This document shows positions 20,401-33,700 of a stretch of DNA of 64,000 nt, piece by piece. How positions within the stretch are numbered: position 1 is the stretch's first letter; every line of letters starts with the position of its first letter. The position numbers were made by a program, and so were the translations under genes. This DNA is from Amphibalanus amphitrite (taxonomy: Eukaryota > Arthropoda > Thecostraca > Balanomorpha > Balanidae): positions 496,001 through 560,000 of the forward strand of contig NW_024881615.1 in the NCBI RefSeq assembly GCF_019059575.1, given 5' to 3'. The notes below the pieces were generated by a model that was not told where the DNA came from, searched no databases, and saw only the letters and a program-made list of their open reading frames with translations.

Positions 20401-23400
20401 GGGCGGCGGGCGACCGCGACCGAGGCGTGGGGGAGCGCCACCTGGGAGCCATGGGCTTCGTCATCAAGAAGATCGTGGTGCACAGCGAGCACACGCCGGT
20501 GGCGCGGGGCCAGGAGCACTACAACATGGACACGGGCAGCTGGGACGTGCGCCACCTGCTCGAGGTACGGGGGATGCTGCTGCTGCTGCTGCTGCTGCTG
20601 GGGCGGGGGCTGGACACGGGCAGCTGGGACGTGCGCCACCTGCTCGAGGTACGGGGGATGCTGCTGGTGCTGCTGCTGCTGGGGTGGGGGCTGGGCACGG
20701 GCAGCTGGGACGTGCGCCACCTGCTCGAGGTACGGGGGACGCTGCTGGGTTGGGGGCTGGACACGGGCAGCTGGGACGTGCGCCACCTGCTCGAGGTACG
20801 GGGATGCTGCTGCTGCTGCTGCTGCTGGGGTGGGGGTTGGACACGGGCAGCTGGGACGTGCGCCACCTGCTCGAGGTACGGGGGATGCTGCTGGTGCTGC
20901 TGCTGCTGGGGTGGGGGTTGGACACGGGCAGCTGGGACGTGCGCCACCTGCTCGAGGTACGGGGGATGCTGCTGGTGCTGCTGCTGCTGCTGCTGGGGTG
21001 GGGGTTGGACACGGGCAGCTGGGACGTACGACAGTACGACACCTGCTCGAGGTACGTAGGAGGGTGACTGCTGGTGGACGTCACAGAAAGTGGGATGGGG
21101 GGATACAATTTTACTTCATTGACGGGCAGTGTGACATGGGCGACCAGAACTATGCAGTTTGGTAACATGTGAAAAACGTAGCGTTTGTTTCTTTTACTTT
21201 TGTTTTAGACTGCTTGGTAATGTTACCGACTTTTGGCCGATGCCAGCTGACTGAGCCAGACTGATCTACTAGCAGACGAATAGACGAAGAGAAGAGACGA
21301 CAGACGACCGGCTCACTGACTGCTGAATTCTGACCGATCTACCGACTGGCCGAGCAGAGGACCATAACAGGTCACCTTCTACTGGGAATCTTCAACGTGC
21401 GGTCTGATTCAGTGGAGACGCGGAGAGCCCGTGGTAGGTACCGGGCCGAGACTAAACTGACGGAGAGACTAAGAGGGGCTCATTACCCTCAGCGGACAGT
21501 CGGCGAGTGACTCATGCCCATTTCGAGTTAATGAGTCATGTATAGGCTGTTTTGTTTTTGTTCTAAAAGTCACTTTTTTGTGCAGTCTTATATCACAGCG
21601 GTGTAGATTTTAGTTTTTGATTTTCTTTGGTTGAGTGATCCGAAACTTGCCACCATGGACAGTCATTGATATTGATTTGCAGCTGCTTTTAGTGTGACCT
21701 CCCCACCATGTATTTCGTGCCGTGCCGACGACCCGCCCGCCCGCGACAGGTGTTCAGCCGCGACTACACGCACAAGGACTTTTGTCTGGCGCACCTGTTC
21801 ACCGATATTCGGTTCGACGGCGGCATCCTGGGGCTGGCCTACGTGGGCTCTCCGCGACGCAACTCGGTCGGGGGCATCTGCACGCCCGGTACGTGCCGAT
21901 TGGAGCGGAGGTAGAGCAGTGGGAATTGTCATGCGTGGGTTCAGATATGTAGTAACTGCTCGCTGTTTGCGTCCAGTTTGAGGCCTGGCAGATGTTGATT
22001 CAAGTTTCTGGCGACACTAGCCAGCGGCGGGGTAAGGATTGATATTTGACGCTGCATATTATTAATGGCTACACTTATGGCCCGGACTCGGTCGTATTCC
22101 CTGCTGAGTATCTAAATCACTTATTAGTTATTACGAAGATCACTCATTTCCTTTGCACATTGCACCATCAATTCCGGACTTGTCTATTGTTTCCTCTTCT
22201 ATCCAGCCCTGCTGATAATCTTTCCTCTGATACCCTGCAGAGTATTTCAAGAACGGATTCACTCTGTACCTGAATTCGGGCTTGAGCTCCTCACGCAATC
22301 ACTACGGCCAGCGGGTCATCACACGGTACGTGAGGAAATCACACATTGTGTGTTCGTAGTAGTTATGTACGCGAGCGAAACGCACATTACTTATGCTGCT
22401 ACGCTTGTTAGCCTCTCGTATACCTAACCCTGTAAAATGTATATCGGGTTGTGTTGTGTGCTCTCGTGTACTACCGTCAATACCAGGGTTGGCCTTTTTG
22501 CCGGCAAAAACTAGTTTATGCCATTTGCCGGTTTAAACCGGCTTTAACCGGCAAAAAGTGGCAAAAACTGGCAAAAACTAAAAACCATCACAATGATATG
22601 CCTAGACATGGATTTGAACATGAAACATTTTAAGGAGAATTCGGTGAAAGCTTTATGCTTTCAAACAGAAGTGACATTGACCGTTGAAGTGTTCTATAAC
22701 TCAAAAACACTTTCATGGGCTTTCCATAAGGAACCAGTAAGACGCCTTTTGGGGTTGACAAATGAGCCAGTGCAAGAGTGAGTCCTGCACAATCAGAAGT
22801 GCGAAGGGGTATCTGCCACTGATATGCGCACGGCACCCTACCGTGGCAGCTTTGCCCCACTCTCCCCTACATGGAAATGCATTCTGTGGGGGATGTCTAC
22901 CGACATGCATAGACATTTTAAGCAGGGATAAGTAATGAGGCAAACTTCAGAATGTTTGGTGCATCTCTATAACATCCAGAAATGCATTTGTACATTTCCG
23001 ATCCATTCCTAACTAGAAAAGTTGTGGTTTGGGCCACCTGAGTTTTATCCAGTTTTTGCCAGTTTTTGCCACCGGGGTTTCTGCCAGCTGGTTTAAACCG
23101 GTTAAAACCACTGGCAAAAACCAGTTTTTGCCACCCCTTGCCAACCCTGGTCAATACCGTGTCACTTGCGGTGTACTTCGCCTTGCGACGTATCGCCGAC
23201 CCTTATGACCCCTTCTGCCTCTCTGCCCCGCTGTCTGCAGCGAGGCCGACCTGGTGACGGCCCACGAGTTCGGTCACAACTGGGGCAGCGAGCACGATCC
23301 CGACATGGCCGAGTGCTCGCCGAGCGCCAGCAAGGGCGGCTCCTACCTCATGTACACCTACTCCGTCTCCGGATACGACCTCAACAACAAGGTGAGTGGG

Positions 23401-25408
23401 AGCCGGCCGCGAAATGACCCGGCTGAGAGGAAAGGCCCTTGTGGGCAGCCTAGTGAGTAGTAGTAGATACACGGGTTTTACAATGGAAGTTGTTTGAGAA
23501 TATTTTTAAGTATCTTGATTTTAACGCAGAGTACCAATGGCGCCACCTCCTAAAAACTATCGTTGACCCATTGCAGAATCTGCTCATTTTGCACAGTCTG
23601 CAGCTCACACGGCAGTCCCCAGATCCGACACTATCCGTACGTCCCAGTTAACTGACCATGCACCGTGCCCCGACTCTGCGCAGCGTTTCTCTCCGTGCTC
23701 CCTGCGCTCCATCAACCTGGTGCTGAAGGCCAAGTCGTCGCGCTGTTTCACCGAGCCGGAGGAGTCGTTCTGCGGAAACCTGCGTGTCGAGGGTGACGAG
23801 GAGTGTGACGCCGGTCTGGTCGGCTCGGAGGACGAGGACTCGTGCTGCGACAAAAACTGCAAGCTGCGCCGGAACACGGGCGCCGTGTGCAGCGACAAGA
23901 ACTCTCCGTGCTGCAGCAACTGTCAGTACCTGCAGCTGGGAGCCAAGTGCCGAGAGGCCAGTCTGGCTACCTGTGAGAAGGAGGCCACCTGCAACGGTGA
24001 GAGGGGGGTAGAGGGTGGTTGTGGGGAAGTAGGAAGGGGATACGGTAGTTTCATTGGTGTGTGGGTGGTGGGAACGGCGGTGAGGGAAGCACTGAGGACG
24101 ATAGATGACCGTTTGGATGACTCATTTCGTTTTGAGAAGGTGACAGGGACTCCTACTTCTTGGTACCTAACGCTGGTTGGCCCACAGTTCCTCTCACTTT
24201 GTCTGCCAGGCGCGCGCGCTGGCTGCCTGGCCTCTGCCTCGATGGATCTATCTAACTCCTGTCTCCTTCTCTGCCAGGCGCCCGGGCCGACTGTCCGGCC
24301 TCTGCTCCAATGGTGGACGGCACAGAGTGTCAGGAGCACGGCGGTCGCTGCCGCGCCGGCAAGTGCGTGTCGTTCTGCGAGCTGAACGGCCTACACAGCT
24401 GTATGTGCGACGTGGAGAAGTACGCGTGCAACCTGTGCTGCCGCAAGTCGCTCAACGACACGTGCACGGCCCAGGAGCCGCTGCGCACCCTCTCCGGAGG
24501 AACGCCCTGCATGCACGGACTGTGCAACAACATGGTCAGTTGATTGCCGGCGAGGAGGAGAGGAGACTGTTAGTAGGGTCAAGGGTGATAAGCATAGCAA
24601 TCAGGATGGTCTGAGGCGAGCTGTCGGTGTGCGATCGTAGAGTCGACGAGGTATGTTTGTCGACTCTACGTCGACTCTACACACCATCAATATCACACCT
24701 TGGTGGTGTGATATTGACAAATATTATGATCGGCACTGATGTGGTACAATGTCGTTTGGCAGCTGTTGTGATAATGTGTGACATTGTCAACTGTCAGGAT
24801 GGTCGTGCTGAGGGAAGTTTGGCCGACCGACGCTCCATTTTCCCTGTTCCGCTCTGACCCGTGCCTCTGACCCGGTGCACCACAGGGCGTCTGTGAGAAG
24901 ACCGTACAGGACGTAGTGGAACGCTTCTGGGACATCATAGAGGACATCAACATCAACAAGGTGCGTGGCAGATGCCGGGCTGGTCTGCCGGTCAGTGGGG
25001 TAGGGGGACTACGAATATCTGTTGTTGCGTCATATGGATCAGCTGTCGTTTTCGTACATGGCACCACAGTCGGTATTGTGATTATTTACTGAATGCCTTC
25101 AGCAACAGTTTACTTCAGGATCTACTACTGACCCAATATTTAATCCCCTCTCGTTCTCACAGGTGTTGCGGTTCCTGCGTGACAACATCGTGGGCACTGT
25201 GCTAGTGATCAGCATCATCATCTGGGTGCCGGCCAGCTGCGTGTTCAGCTACGTGGACGCCAAGCGGCGCCGCCAGGAGGAGGAGGAGCTGGCCTGGCAG
25301 CGGCGCGACCAGCTGATACGGCCCGGCGAGCGGCGCGTCGTCTACACTCGCCGCCGGCTGCCCGACCGCGATCGACCGGCAGAGTATGGCGCCTCCGCCA
25401 GGATGTAG
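17479..25408 (+). CDS. ADAM17: ADAM17/TACE-like transmembrane metalloprotease (14 exons, complete)
   Basis: Sheddase that releases ectodomains of membrane proteins at the cell surface. Exons: 17479-17536, 17826-17964, 18164-18264, 18513-18640, 18941-19085, 19537-19712, 20355-20564, 21750-21888, 22241-22325, 23241-23391, 23684-23996, 24278-24534, 24886-24960, 25163-25408. All have GT-AG borders with matching phases and give 740 aa. Order: signal peptide ([20 protein letters not shown]), prodomain, furin site RAKR at 205-208, catalytic domain with zinc motif [12 protein letters not shown] at 402-413 and Met-turn [11 protein letters not shown], Cys-rich disintegrin domain (EGDEECDAG), then a membrane-proximal Cys module. 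The juxtamembrane helix ([12 protein letters not shown]), a TM segment at about 669-688 and a short basic tail follow. The tail is shorter than in vertebrate ADAM17. Two exon edges carry duplicated splice sites, and two introns hold hAT MITEs. Exon borders are inferred from sequence alone. Confidence 0.93.
19916..20309. mobile_element. hAT-type MITE in ADAM17 intron 6
   Basis: A 394-bp element with inverted ends TAGAGGTGGCAAAA and TTTTGCCACCTCTA. It is flanked by a perfect 8-bp target duplication, GTTTACAA (19908-19915 and 20310-20317). Eight-bp duplications are diagnostic of hAT elements. It has no coding capacity; the interior repeats GGGTCC-type motifs. Confidence 0.88.
20528..21057 (+). 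repeat. Minisatellite built from an ADAM17 exon end plus splice donor (7 copies)
   Basis: The last ~37 nt of exon 7 (coding [13 protein letters not shown]) and its donor GTACGG are repeated head to tail. Candidate donors follow 20564 (authentic by homology), 20648, 20729, 20795, 20875, 20956 and 21051. Spacers are GC-rich with CTG runs. The first three offsets (84, 165 and 231 bp) are multiples of three and the frame stays open; later copies shift frame. Confidence 0.9.
22484..23149. mobile_element. hAT-type MITE in ADAM17 intron 9
   Basis: A 666-bp element starting CAGGGTTGGC and ending GCCAACCCTG. It is flanked by the perfect 8-bp target duplication GTCAATAC (22476-22483 and 23150-23157). 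Subterminal regions are built from GGCAAAAACTGG-type repeats in inverted orientation. No transposase is present, so it is non-autonomous. Confidence 0.9.
24199..24310 (+). repeat. Duplicated splice acceptor at the ADAM17 disintegrin-distal exon
   Basis: The segment CTCTGCCAG plus exon start at 24269-24310 has a diverged copy 68 bp upstream (acceptor ending 24209). Both are followed by a GCGC-rich stretch and GGCCTCTGC. Use of the upstream AG would shift the frame. Confidence 0.65.
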
Positions 25409-27759
25409 GCGGCGGATGGCTGGGAGGGTTAGCAGCCGGGAGCCGCCGGGCGGAGGCGAGTCCCGCCGTGTCGTATTCGGACTGGATAGTGGAGTTATGA
25501 TGCGCTACTCGACCGGCCCGCTGGAATTGATTGCCCGCTGGAAGATCAGTCATTTTTTTGTGATGCATTTAGCGGATAGGCGTTTTATGCCGCAATTGAG
25601 AGGCTCTGTCAGCTATTTCGTATACAGTGTAGCCTTGTTCTACAAGCGCCGATAGTAGATGGTGAACGACTGAGACTCACATCAGCGTAGTATTTTCACA
25701 GTACATAGTTAGCACGATTTGATCGAAGGAAGCTCAGCCAAGCCCGTGATTGCTTGTATATCATGTTTCCTATCATCATTATTTATCAGTCATCACATTG
25801 TAAGGGCAAGTTTTGAAGCATCCTTTCTTCACGCGAAGGATTATTTCACTGCACAGCTTACATTTCTGCAGCCGTATACTTGCAAACATACCTATACTTG
25901 GAAGTGTTGTCTTCGCCACGCAATGGTGGCGAATGTGCGTGTGAATGCGTCTGAAAGTGTGATGTTTGAAGTGAGCACGTCCGCGCTATTATCACGGCAA
26001 CGTGTGATTTTAGGAGTGGCGGTGCCGTGATTTTACCGCGTGTCGAGTGTAGCGCAAATTCATTGAACGTTAGATATTTTCTATGATGGTTTATCAGCTT
26101 AGAATCCATCCGCGGTTGTGTGATAGGCTTTCGAAATGTGTTTTCCGTCGCTTTACATGTGCCCCCAGTCACTCTGTAGCTCCTGCCTGTGTCCTTGCAT
26201 GGTGCGATGCGCCGTCTGCCCAGTGGACGCTTGGCGACCGACAGCATACGGCTGAGCAGCTGTTGGACATTTGGTTGCCCAACGGCACTCGTTCGGAGCC
26301 GGCGTCGGTCGCGTGATCTCCCCGTCCCCTAGTCATGTGTTATTTGTCCCCGCGGACGATGTGTTCTGAAGTGAGATTAGATCAATCACTTGTATCGGAA
26401 CAAATATACCCACGATACGAGAATGACGTTTTCGGTATGGTTGCTGGTGGCAGGAATGGCGAACAGAAAAAATTACTTATATTCTAAATGTAGCGTACCT
26501 TCTTTTCGCATCCGCTCCTATGGAGTAACATTCATGGTCTGTTTCGTCAACAGGATTGCCCTGAACTTTTGTACATTACTTTCCCGTCGCAAGCATATTT
26601 TAGTTTTCGACAGAACTTTTGAAGTCTGCATAGCAAGCATCCCACGGAACCCATTATTTGTGGCAGCAAAATAGCAGCCGTGACGCGTCAGCTGCCGAAG
26701 ATGCTGGGACAAAAGTGACGCGAAATGCAAATGTAAACAAACTGCATCAATCACACACGCGTCTTTTATAGACAAATATTTTGTTATTTTGTGGATATTG
26801 TCGGATGCTGGTTGGGCCTCGTATAATTGAAACATCATCTTCTTCAAAGTTCTCCTCTTATAAGTGGTAAGGTATACCAGTTGTGTTGGTAAAGTACATT
26901 TTGTTCAAAGCGTGCTGGAAACAACTGAAAACTGAGTGTTATTTTTTAAGTTTGTTGTTTATAATTTTCATGGATTATGGATACCTGTTGATATAGGGCA
27001 AAAAGTACACAAATCAAAACAACAATTTGCCATAGGTGCCTGTGTCACAGATACATGTAAATGAGAAGTGAACTCGAATTCTTTGAAAGGGAATGGTGCC
27101 GCAACATCAACACAACATAGAGAGTTGATATGTCTAGATTAAGTACGGTTGGTATGTTGGTAGGTTGTAGGCTGGTAGGTTATACGTTTTAGGTGGGTAG
27201 GTTGTAGGTTCAAGGTTGTAGCTCAGTAGCTAAGGTAAAAGGTCAGGGTAGATTATTTTTAATCTTCACTGTCCTTCATCTGGTATTTGTTCAGAAAGGT
27301 CTGATTTACAACTGTGGTGCCATTGATATGAAAATACAGTAACAGAAATTGTAGGTTGTAGGTTGTGTTAGGTTGTAGGTTTGTAGGTTTATGTTTTAGG
27401 TTGGATTTTGGTAGGTTGTAGGTTTGTAGGTATGTTGTCATCTACACATTTACCGAGAGCTGCATAGGTACTGCGCCTTGGGTACTGCATGGTGGCTTGT
27501 TTTTCATTGTTGTTAGTGTGCTACCTAAGGGCTAAGGCTGAGTGAAAGTGCAGAAATTGCATTGTGCATGTATTAGTTACGAGTAATTTTGGCATCATGT
27601 GGTTGGAAATCACAAAGTAATGATAGAAAATCACAAACACTAAGTACCTACTACCTATGCTAGAAAGCGGAAATGCAGCAGTGCCTTTATTTAGATTGTT
27701 AAAAGTTGTGTTTAGCTACCTATACTTCTTATTGAAAGGGGTTATCTTTTGTGCTGCAG
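25409..27759. other. ADAM17 3'UTR and spacer before GOLGA2
   Basis: The first part is probably ADAM17 3'UTR, without a decisive AATAAA. From about 27150 to 27435 the DNA is dominated by TGTAGGTTGTAGG-like simple repeats. No further gene is supported. Confidence 0.45.
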
Positions 27760-27770
27760 ATCGGTATAGG

Positions 27771-30700
27771 ATGGATATGGCATCCAAAGCTGATAAAATT
27801 GCATCTGCCAGGAAGCTGGTAAGTTTTTTAAATCAACAGTATTCAAGCAAGTGCCAATAAGATTAAAGCATCAAGCTTGCTAGGTTTACTTAATTTGTTG
27901 ATTTGTTGTCAGCCCTATAGTATTGTGCCTATATTTTCAAGATGCAAGGACTAAATAGCACTGGTGCAGTTAGCTTTCATTGCAGGAAACTAATACAAAG
28001 CTTGTCTGGTAAATAGCAATTGGTATCGTATCACCAGCATCTGAGCTGTTGTTGCTAATTAGAATGCCTCTGAGTGGATGTGTTTTGTTATATGCAAAGT
28101 CATTGTGTTGCTACTTGGACTTTATTTAGGATGTTTTTATACATCACTATGTCCTGAAGGACATGTTTGTTATGTTTTGTTCATTTGTGTTTTGATGACA
28201 CTGATTGTAATATTTCAGCTGAAAAGTTACCAACAGAAGAAGACCAAGGTAGACAAGCCTGCATCACCAGCCCCAGCATCAGACTTCACCATTCTGAGTG
28301 AACCCCCTGGCCCTACCTTCATTGAAGATGCTGTCTCCATTGAAAAGCCTCCAGATCATGCACCACTTATCCCAGAGCAGCCACCAGGGAGCGTAGATGA
28401 GGCTGCCAAAGTGAGTGTTGTTTTCAATTGTGCTATTGCTACCAACTAATGTATATCAGAAGTGTTGTGTAGTCATCAGTTTGATTTCTTAATTAAGTCT
28501 TGATCTTACTGTTCTTATCTTATCTGTCTTTATCTTTTTATCTTCTGTTCCTGATTCTACTTCTATTAAAATGTATATTTTTAGTTTCCTAGCACTTGCC
28601 TCCTAATTGTAACTCATACATCTGGCACTGTTCTCTGCATTTTCACAGAGCTCTCCACAGCTTCCGATATTCACCTTCCCTGCCGACGGGAGCACGTCAT
28701 TCTCCGAGTACCTCGGTAACCCGCCGGCCCCGGTCCCGACTCCTCCGACCGCCCCGGGCGCGACTGCAGAGATGCCATTCTCCGGGATGGAGCCGCCTCC
28801 GCCGCCCGCCGCCGAGCCACCGCAGCCTGCTGCTGAGGCCCACCCCTCGCCATCCCCGCCGACCGGCACGGAGGTGCCTCAGGAGCCGGCTGCCGGGCCC
28901 GTCCAGGACGACTCGCCGCCGGGCGCCTCGATGGCCTCCAGTTTCACCTTCGCCGGCTCTCAGCCGTCGGGACCGGGCTCACAGGGTAGCGCGGCGAGTA
29001 GCCGCCACTCGGACTGGGAGTACGTGGTGGGAGGTCAGCAGGAGGCGGCCGCCGGACCGGACGCCGCCGGCGCTCAGCAGGTGGGTGGCTGCAGGCGGCG
29101 GAGGGGGAGCTGCTAGCCTGCTAGCATGGTGGGGGGGGGGGGGGCAACAGTCGGCGTATTGCACTCAGGATCGGGTGTGAATGGTGCCGGCACCGGTCAC
29201 CTATCGACCGTTTTCCCTCCATTGTTCGACGAGCATACTTTCGGCTTTTCAATCGCGCACCATGCGTCGAACGTGCAACGGTCATTTACTGACTAGGTTT
29301 GTCTGGAAACTGGAATGGCAACACAACCACCAGGGCGTGATGTTCATCGTAACTCTTGATTGTGTCATACTTATGCAAATTTTTACTGGGCATGTTTATA
29401 TTTTCATCTCCCCGATTCCCGGTGACAGCTGATAAAGAGCATGGATAAATCTCAATATGCAATGCTCCTTGGCCAGCGGACCCCGCCGAATGGCCGATAC
29501 CGGCCGCTCCTCAGGCCTGGCACCAGTGCTCTGCGTTCGCTGGGTAGCTATGGGCAGTGTGCAATGCTCCTGGACCGGCGCAGACCACCGGTGCCGGCCG
29601 CGGACACGGTGATCGATGGCCGGCCGCAGTCGGCGCTGCTCGCTGATGATGATGGACTGTTTCTTAAGGGGATTATGAACTTCTGTTATGGCCGCCGCCA
29701 GCGCTGTTTTCTAAATTGTTACTGATACGCGGCCAGTGCGTCATTTTGGACATATCCAGGCCGCTAGCAATGTATTTTCATTTTGAAATTGGTGGTTCCT
29801 GGCCATTATAGCCCGACTTCAGTAATACAAATGTGCGAGAAATTCTTCTGTGTGGTTTACTTTTGCAATTGTGATATCGTGGTTATGGGCATTTCTGCGG
29901 AACATGACATTTCTTCTGTCATATACTTGATATATTGCTGAAGTAGCAAAGAAGCCATAATGCTAGCTGCTTCGTAATTGGTGTCTAGTGTCTGCTTGTA
30001 GTCGAACGGAAACTGTTGTTCTGAATTATTCTCCCTTTACTTCTTTCTAATGCTTTGTTCTCAGTTGGACCGACGCTACCTCCTCTTTAGTAACATTGGA
30101 TCCCCGTCGTCATTTGACTATATGTCATTACGAGCTGCCGTTCTAATCTGACCTTGTCTTCCCCTCCGTCGGTAGGAGCGTGCCGAGGTGGCCGCCGCTC
30201 CGGCACCAGCTCACCTGACCTCCGAGACTCTGCGCCAGCTCAGTGACCGGCTCAGCCAGATGACCTCGGAGGGCGAGGAGGCCGAGGGCGAGCCGACCGC
30301 CGCCGGTCCGCCGGCCACCGACCAGCGGCTGGCGCAGCGCAACTCGGAGCTGGCCGCAGCGCTGGAGGCCGAGCGCCGCGCCCGCGCCGAGGCAGAGCGC
30401 ACCCTGGAGGACCTGCGCGCGCGCCTCTCTGAGCTGGAGCAGGAACAGGAGAGCGGAAGGCGCGCGGCCGACCTCCGCCTGGAGCAGGAGCGCGCCCGGC
30501 TGGCCGAGCAGGCGCGCGCACAGGCGCAGACCATCGGCATCCTGGTGGCGGAGAAGACTGAGCTGAAGACGGCTGCTGAGCAGCTGCAGGCTCGGCTCGA
30601 GGAAAAACAGGGTACGGGTGACGGAGGCGCTGGGCGGGGTGGAGCTGGTTGGATCTGTCCACATTTTAATCTGGTTTTGCTTCGTTACCGTGTTCACAGT

Positions 30701-33700
30701 CTAGTAAAGTTGGCAAAACCGCCCTAGTTTGTATAATTTTGTATTGCTACGCATTTTCTCCCCTCAGCTCTCTTTCTCTCTCCCTTTTTCCCATAGGTAC
30801 TTTATCTCACATTTGTATGTGTCTGTGTCAACTGCATCTCAACGCCAGTTGAAGTCCTCATGTGACGTGCGATCCCTCCCCTTGCAGCCGAGTGTGATGC
30901 GTCTTCCAGTCAGCTGGCCGCCGCCCAGGTTCAGATCCAACAGCTGCGAGAGGAAAGCTCGCGCGCCGGACAGATTGAGGTCTCCGTCCAGCATCTGCAG
31001 AGCCTGTACGCCCAGGCCGACAACGAGCGCAACAGAAACAGGTGCGTCGGGCGTGGCGGCTCAAGAGAACGGTGGTTAGACGGAGGGACTGAGGGGTTCG
31101 GTGTTCGGCGGTTGGTTGGACATTCTGGCAGTAACCTGAGTGGTATTAGCTTTCGCCTTCATTGATGAGCTGATTGGCGTTAACTCGTTGCATATTTTAT
31201 TGCCGAATCGTTGTATTGATTTTTTTCTTTGCTATGCGCTTCCGAATTATATATTGTTTCTAGCCATTGGCATTTTGACCTATGTGTCCGCCAGGGAGCT
31301 GTGCTCGGAGCTGCAGGAGGAGCTGGACGAAGCCCGCCAGCGACTGCGCACTCAGCTGGACGCCAACCAGGCGCTCACCCGCCAGCTGGCCGACACCAAC
31401 TCACGGCTGGAGCTGGCAGAAATCCGCCTTACCCAGCTGGGCGGCGGTGGTGGTGTGGGGGAGAGCGGCAGCGGCAGTGGCGCCGAGGAGCGCGCGGCCG
31501 CCGCCGAACGGGAGGCCGCCCAGCTGCGGGCAGAGCGCGACGCCGCCTCCGTCCAGTTCCGCGAGTACACTGCCGCGCTGTCAGCGCGTCTGCAGCAGGC
31601 CGAGGCGGCGCGGGACACGCTGACAGCCGAGCTGGCCGCGCGGGACGATCAGGCTGCCGCTGCTGCCGCGGCGCCACCGCCGGAGCAGCCGCGGCAGGAG
31701 GCGGCGGTTCAGCAGGCGCCACCTCCGACCGTCACTGAAGCCGAGCGTCGGGAGCTGGAGGAGCTGCGTCAGGCGGCCGCCGGAGCCGCAGAGGAGACCG
31801 ACACACTGCGGCGGGAGCTACGAGCGCTGGTGAGTCCAGACTGGTGGCTCGAGGGGTAGAGGGAGGGTAATAGATGTCACCTGGACGGTTGCAGACGCTG
31901 TCTCATCACCATTTCATTTTTGTCAATTTCCCTTCCAAAATGAAGGAAATGTCATGTGTCCGTCGCGGCCATGGTCGAGGCCTGGTCAATTTCCGCTGAA
32001 TTTCCCCGTGTGTGCCGTTGCAGAGTGAGGAGAACACGCGTCTGACCCTGTCGTCGCAGCAGCAGGCCGCCGAGCTTCAGGAGATGAAGTTCACCGTGGA
32101 GCGCGTCAACTCATCGGTACGTCTCTAATTGTCAGATTACCGGACTTCGTAGGATCGGTGACCCAGAGGCTTGATGGCCATCGTGCATCTCTCGTCTATG
32201 CTTGTGTTTACTCCGAATTCGTAGTTACAGGCTGCTGCATTTTGTTGTGCACTGTTTGTGTTTTGGTGTGTGATTATGCTCCACTGTCGCTGTATAGCTG
32301 ATGTAATTTCATGATGTGTTTGGCTCAGGCTGTCGACAACGGTCAGCTGGCGCGGGAGATGGAGAGCGACCGAGTGGCCGCCAGCCGGGCCATGGCGCAG
32401 AACAAACAGCTGAAGCAGCAGCTGCAGGAGCTCCAGGACGGCTTCATCACGCTCAGCAACAAGAAGCTGGAGCTGACGGAGAGCCTGGCGGCCGAGCGTC
32501 AGGCGTCGGCCGAGCGGGCGCGCCAGGTGGTCGAACTGCAGGAGCAGCTCGATAAGATGACGGCCCGTGCCGCCGAGGCGGACCGACAGAACATGACGGC
32601 ACACCAGGTCAGTCGCGCGAATGGGCTGGGACGTCTGATAGTAGTTTTGGGATGGTCAGTACAGAACTGCGTCACGCACTAGGCCAATTTGCGCCTAATG
32701 TGTAAAGTCTTATCAGTGTGTGCAGCCGTGTTACAACGGCCGATGACTCACCCCTCGTACCTTTGTCCTGGTTCAGAGAGTACCTCCACATTAATATCAA
32801 CCACGACGTTTGATTCGGCCGGTCCGGCCCGGTCACTGATTGACTCCTGTTATCCTGCGCCACCATGAGCCCTCCTCTGCCGTGCACTGGTCATTAGAAC
32901 AGCCGATCGCCGCGGCCAGACCCTGCTCTGTCCGACAGTCCCGGTGAGCCTAACGGCCAATCAGCGACCGTGCCGGAGCTGCCGATCGGCGCCATTCGGT
33001 GACTGAACGCCACTCGGCGGCCGGACTGCGCTGATGGACGATGTGTGAACTGCGGAGTAGTTAGAGCGGTCTGGACTGTGCTGGGAAGTGCTGAGTAGTC
33101 AGAGCCGTTCATGCTGGGCTTGTAAACTGCTGAATCGTCAGAGCGCTGGTCATTGGCCGAGAGAGCCGTGAACTTTCCGGACCGCGCTGCCGACTCGGTT
33201 CCGGACCAAATTTAACTCCGCCGTCGAATAGGAACTGGCCAAGTTGTAAAACAGCGTCGAGAAGTTGTTTACCAGGGGGCCCTCGGCGCAGTTTCGTTGG
33301 TGGTGTTTTGTCACACCGCAGCACGCGCGTTATTTGCATGTTATGAGCCCGCAGAGTGGAAATGCTGTTTCTGCTTTATCAAACTGGTCGCCAGGGAAGC
33401 GTGCTATGTTAGCTGTGACCTTGGGCATGTCCTGAGCGACTAACACCGCATGGTTGGAGGGGTGGGGTCAGCCGGGGTCACCGGCGGTCGGCAGAGGGCT
33501 GCCGGCGTGTCGTCACTGCGGGCTGATGACGGTTTGTGATGACGCCTCTCTCGACAGGTGATTGACCAGCTGCGCCACTGGGAGGCGGTCGGCAGGCACG
33601 CGCAGGCGCTGCAGGCCGACCTGACGGCCGCAGAGGTCAGTCAGCTGGTGTTGTGGTGTCTGTGACCGTTTGGTGATCCGTCCCGCGCTTACAGCACCGG

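Noticed and set aside
20189..21168. Leu/Cys/Gly repeat 'proteins' around the ADAM17 exon 7
   Set aside because: They are translations of the duplicated exon end and CTG runs, not separate genes.
21375..21480. [16 protein letters not shown] peptide as a LINE endonuclease start
   Set aside because: Only a few residues resemble the WNVRS motif and no further endonuclease sequence follows.
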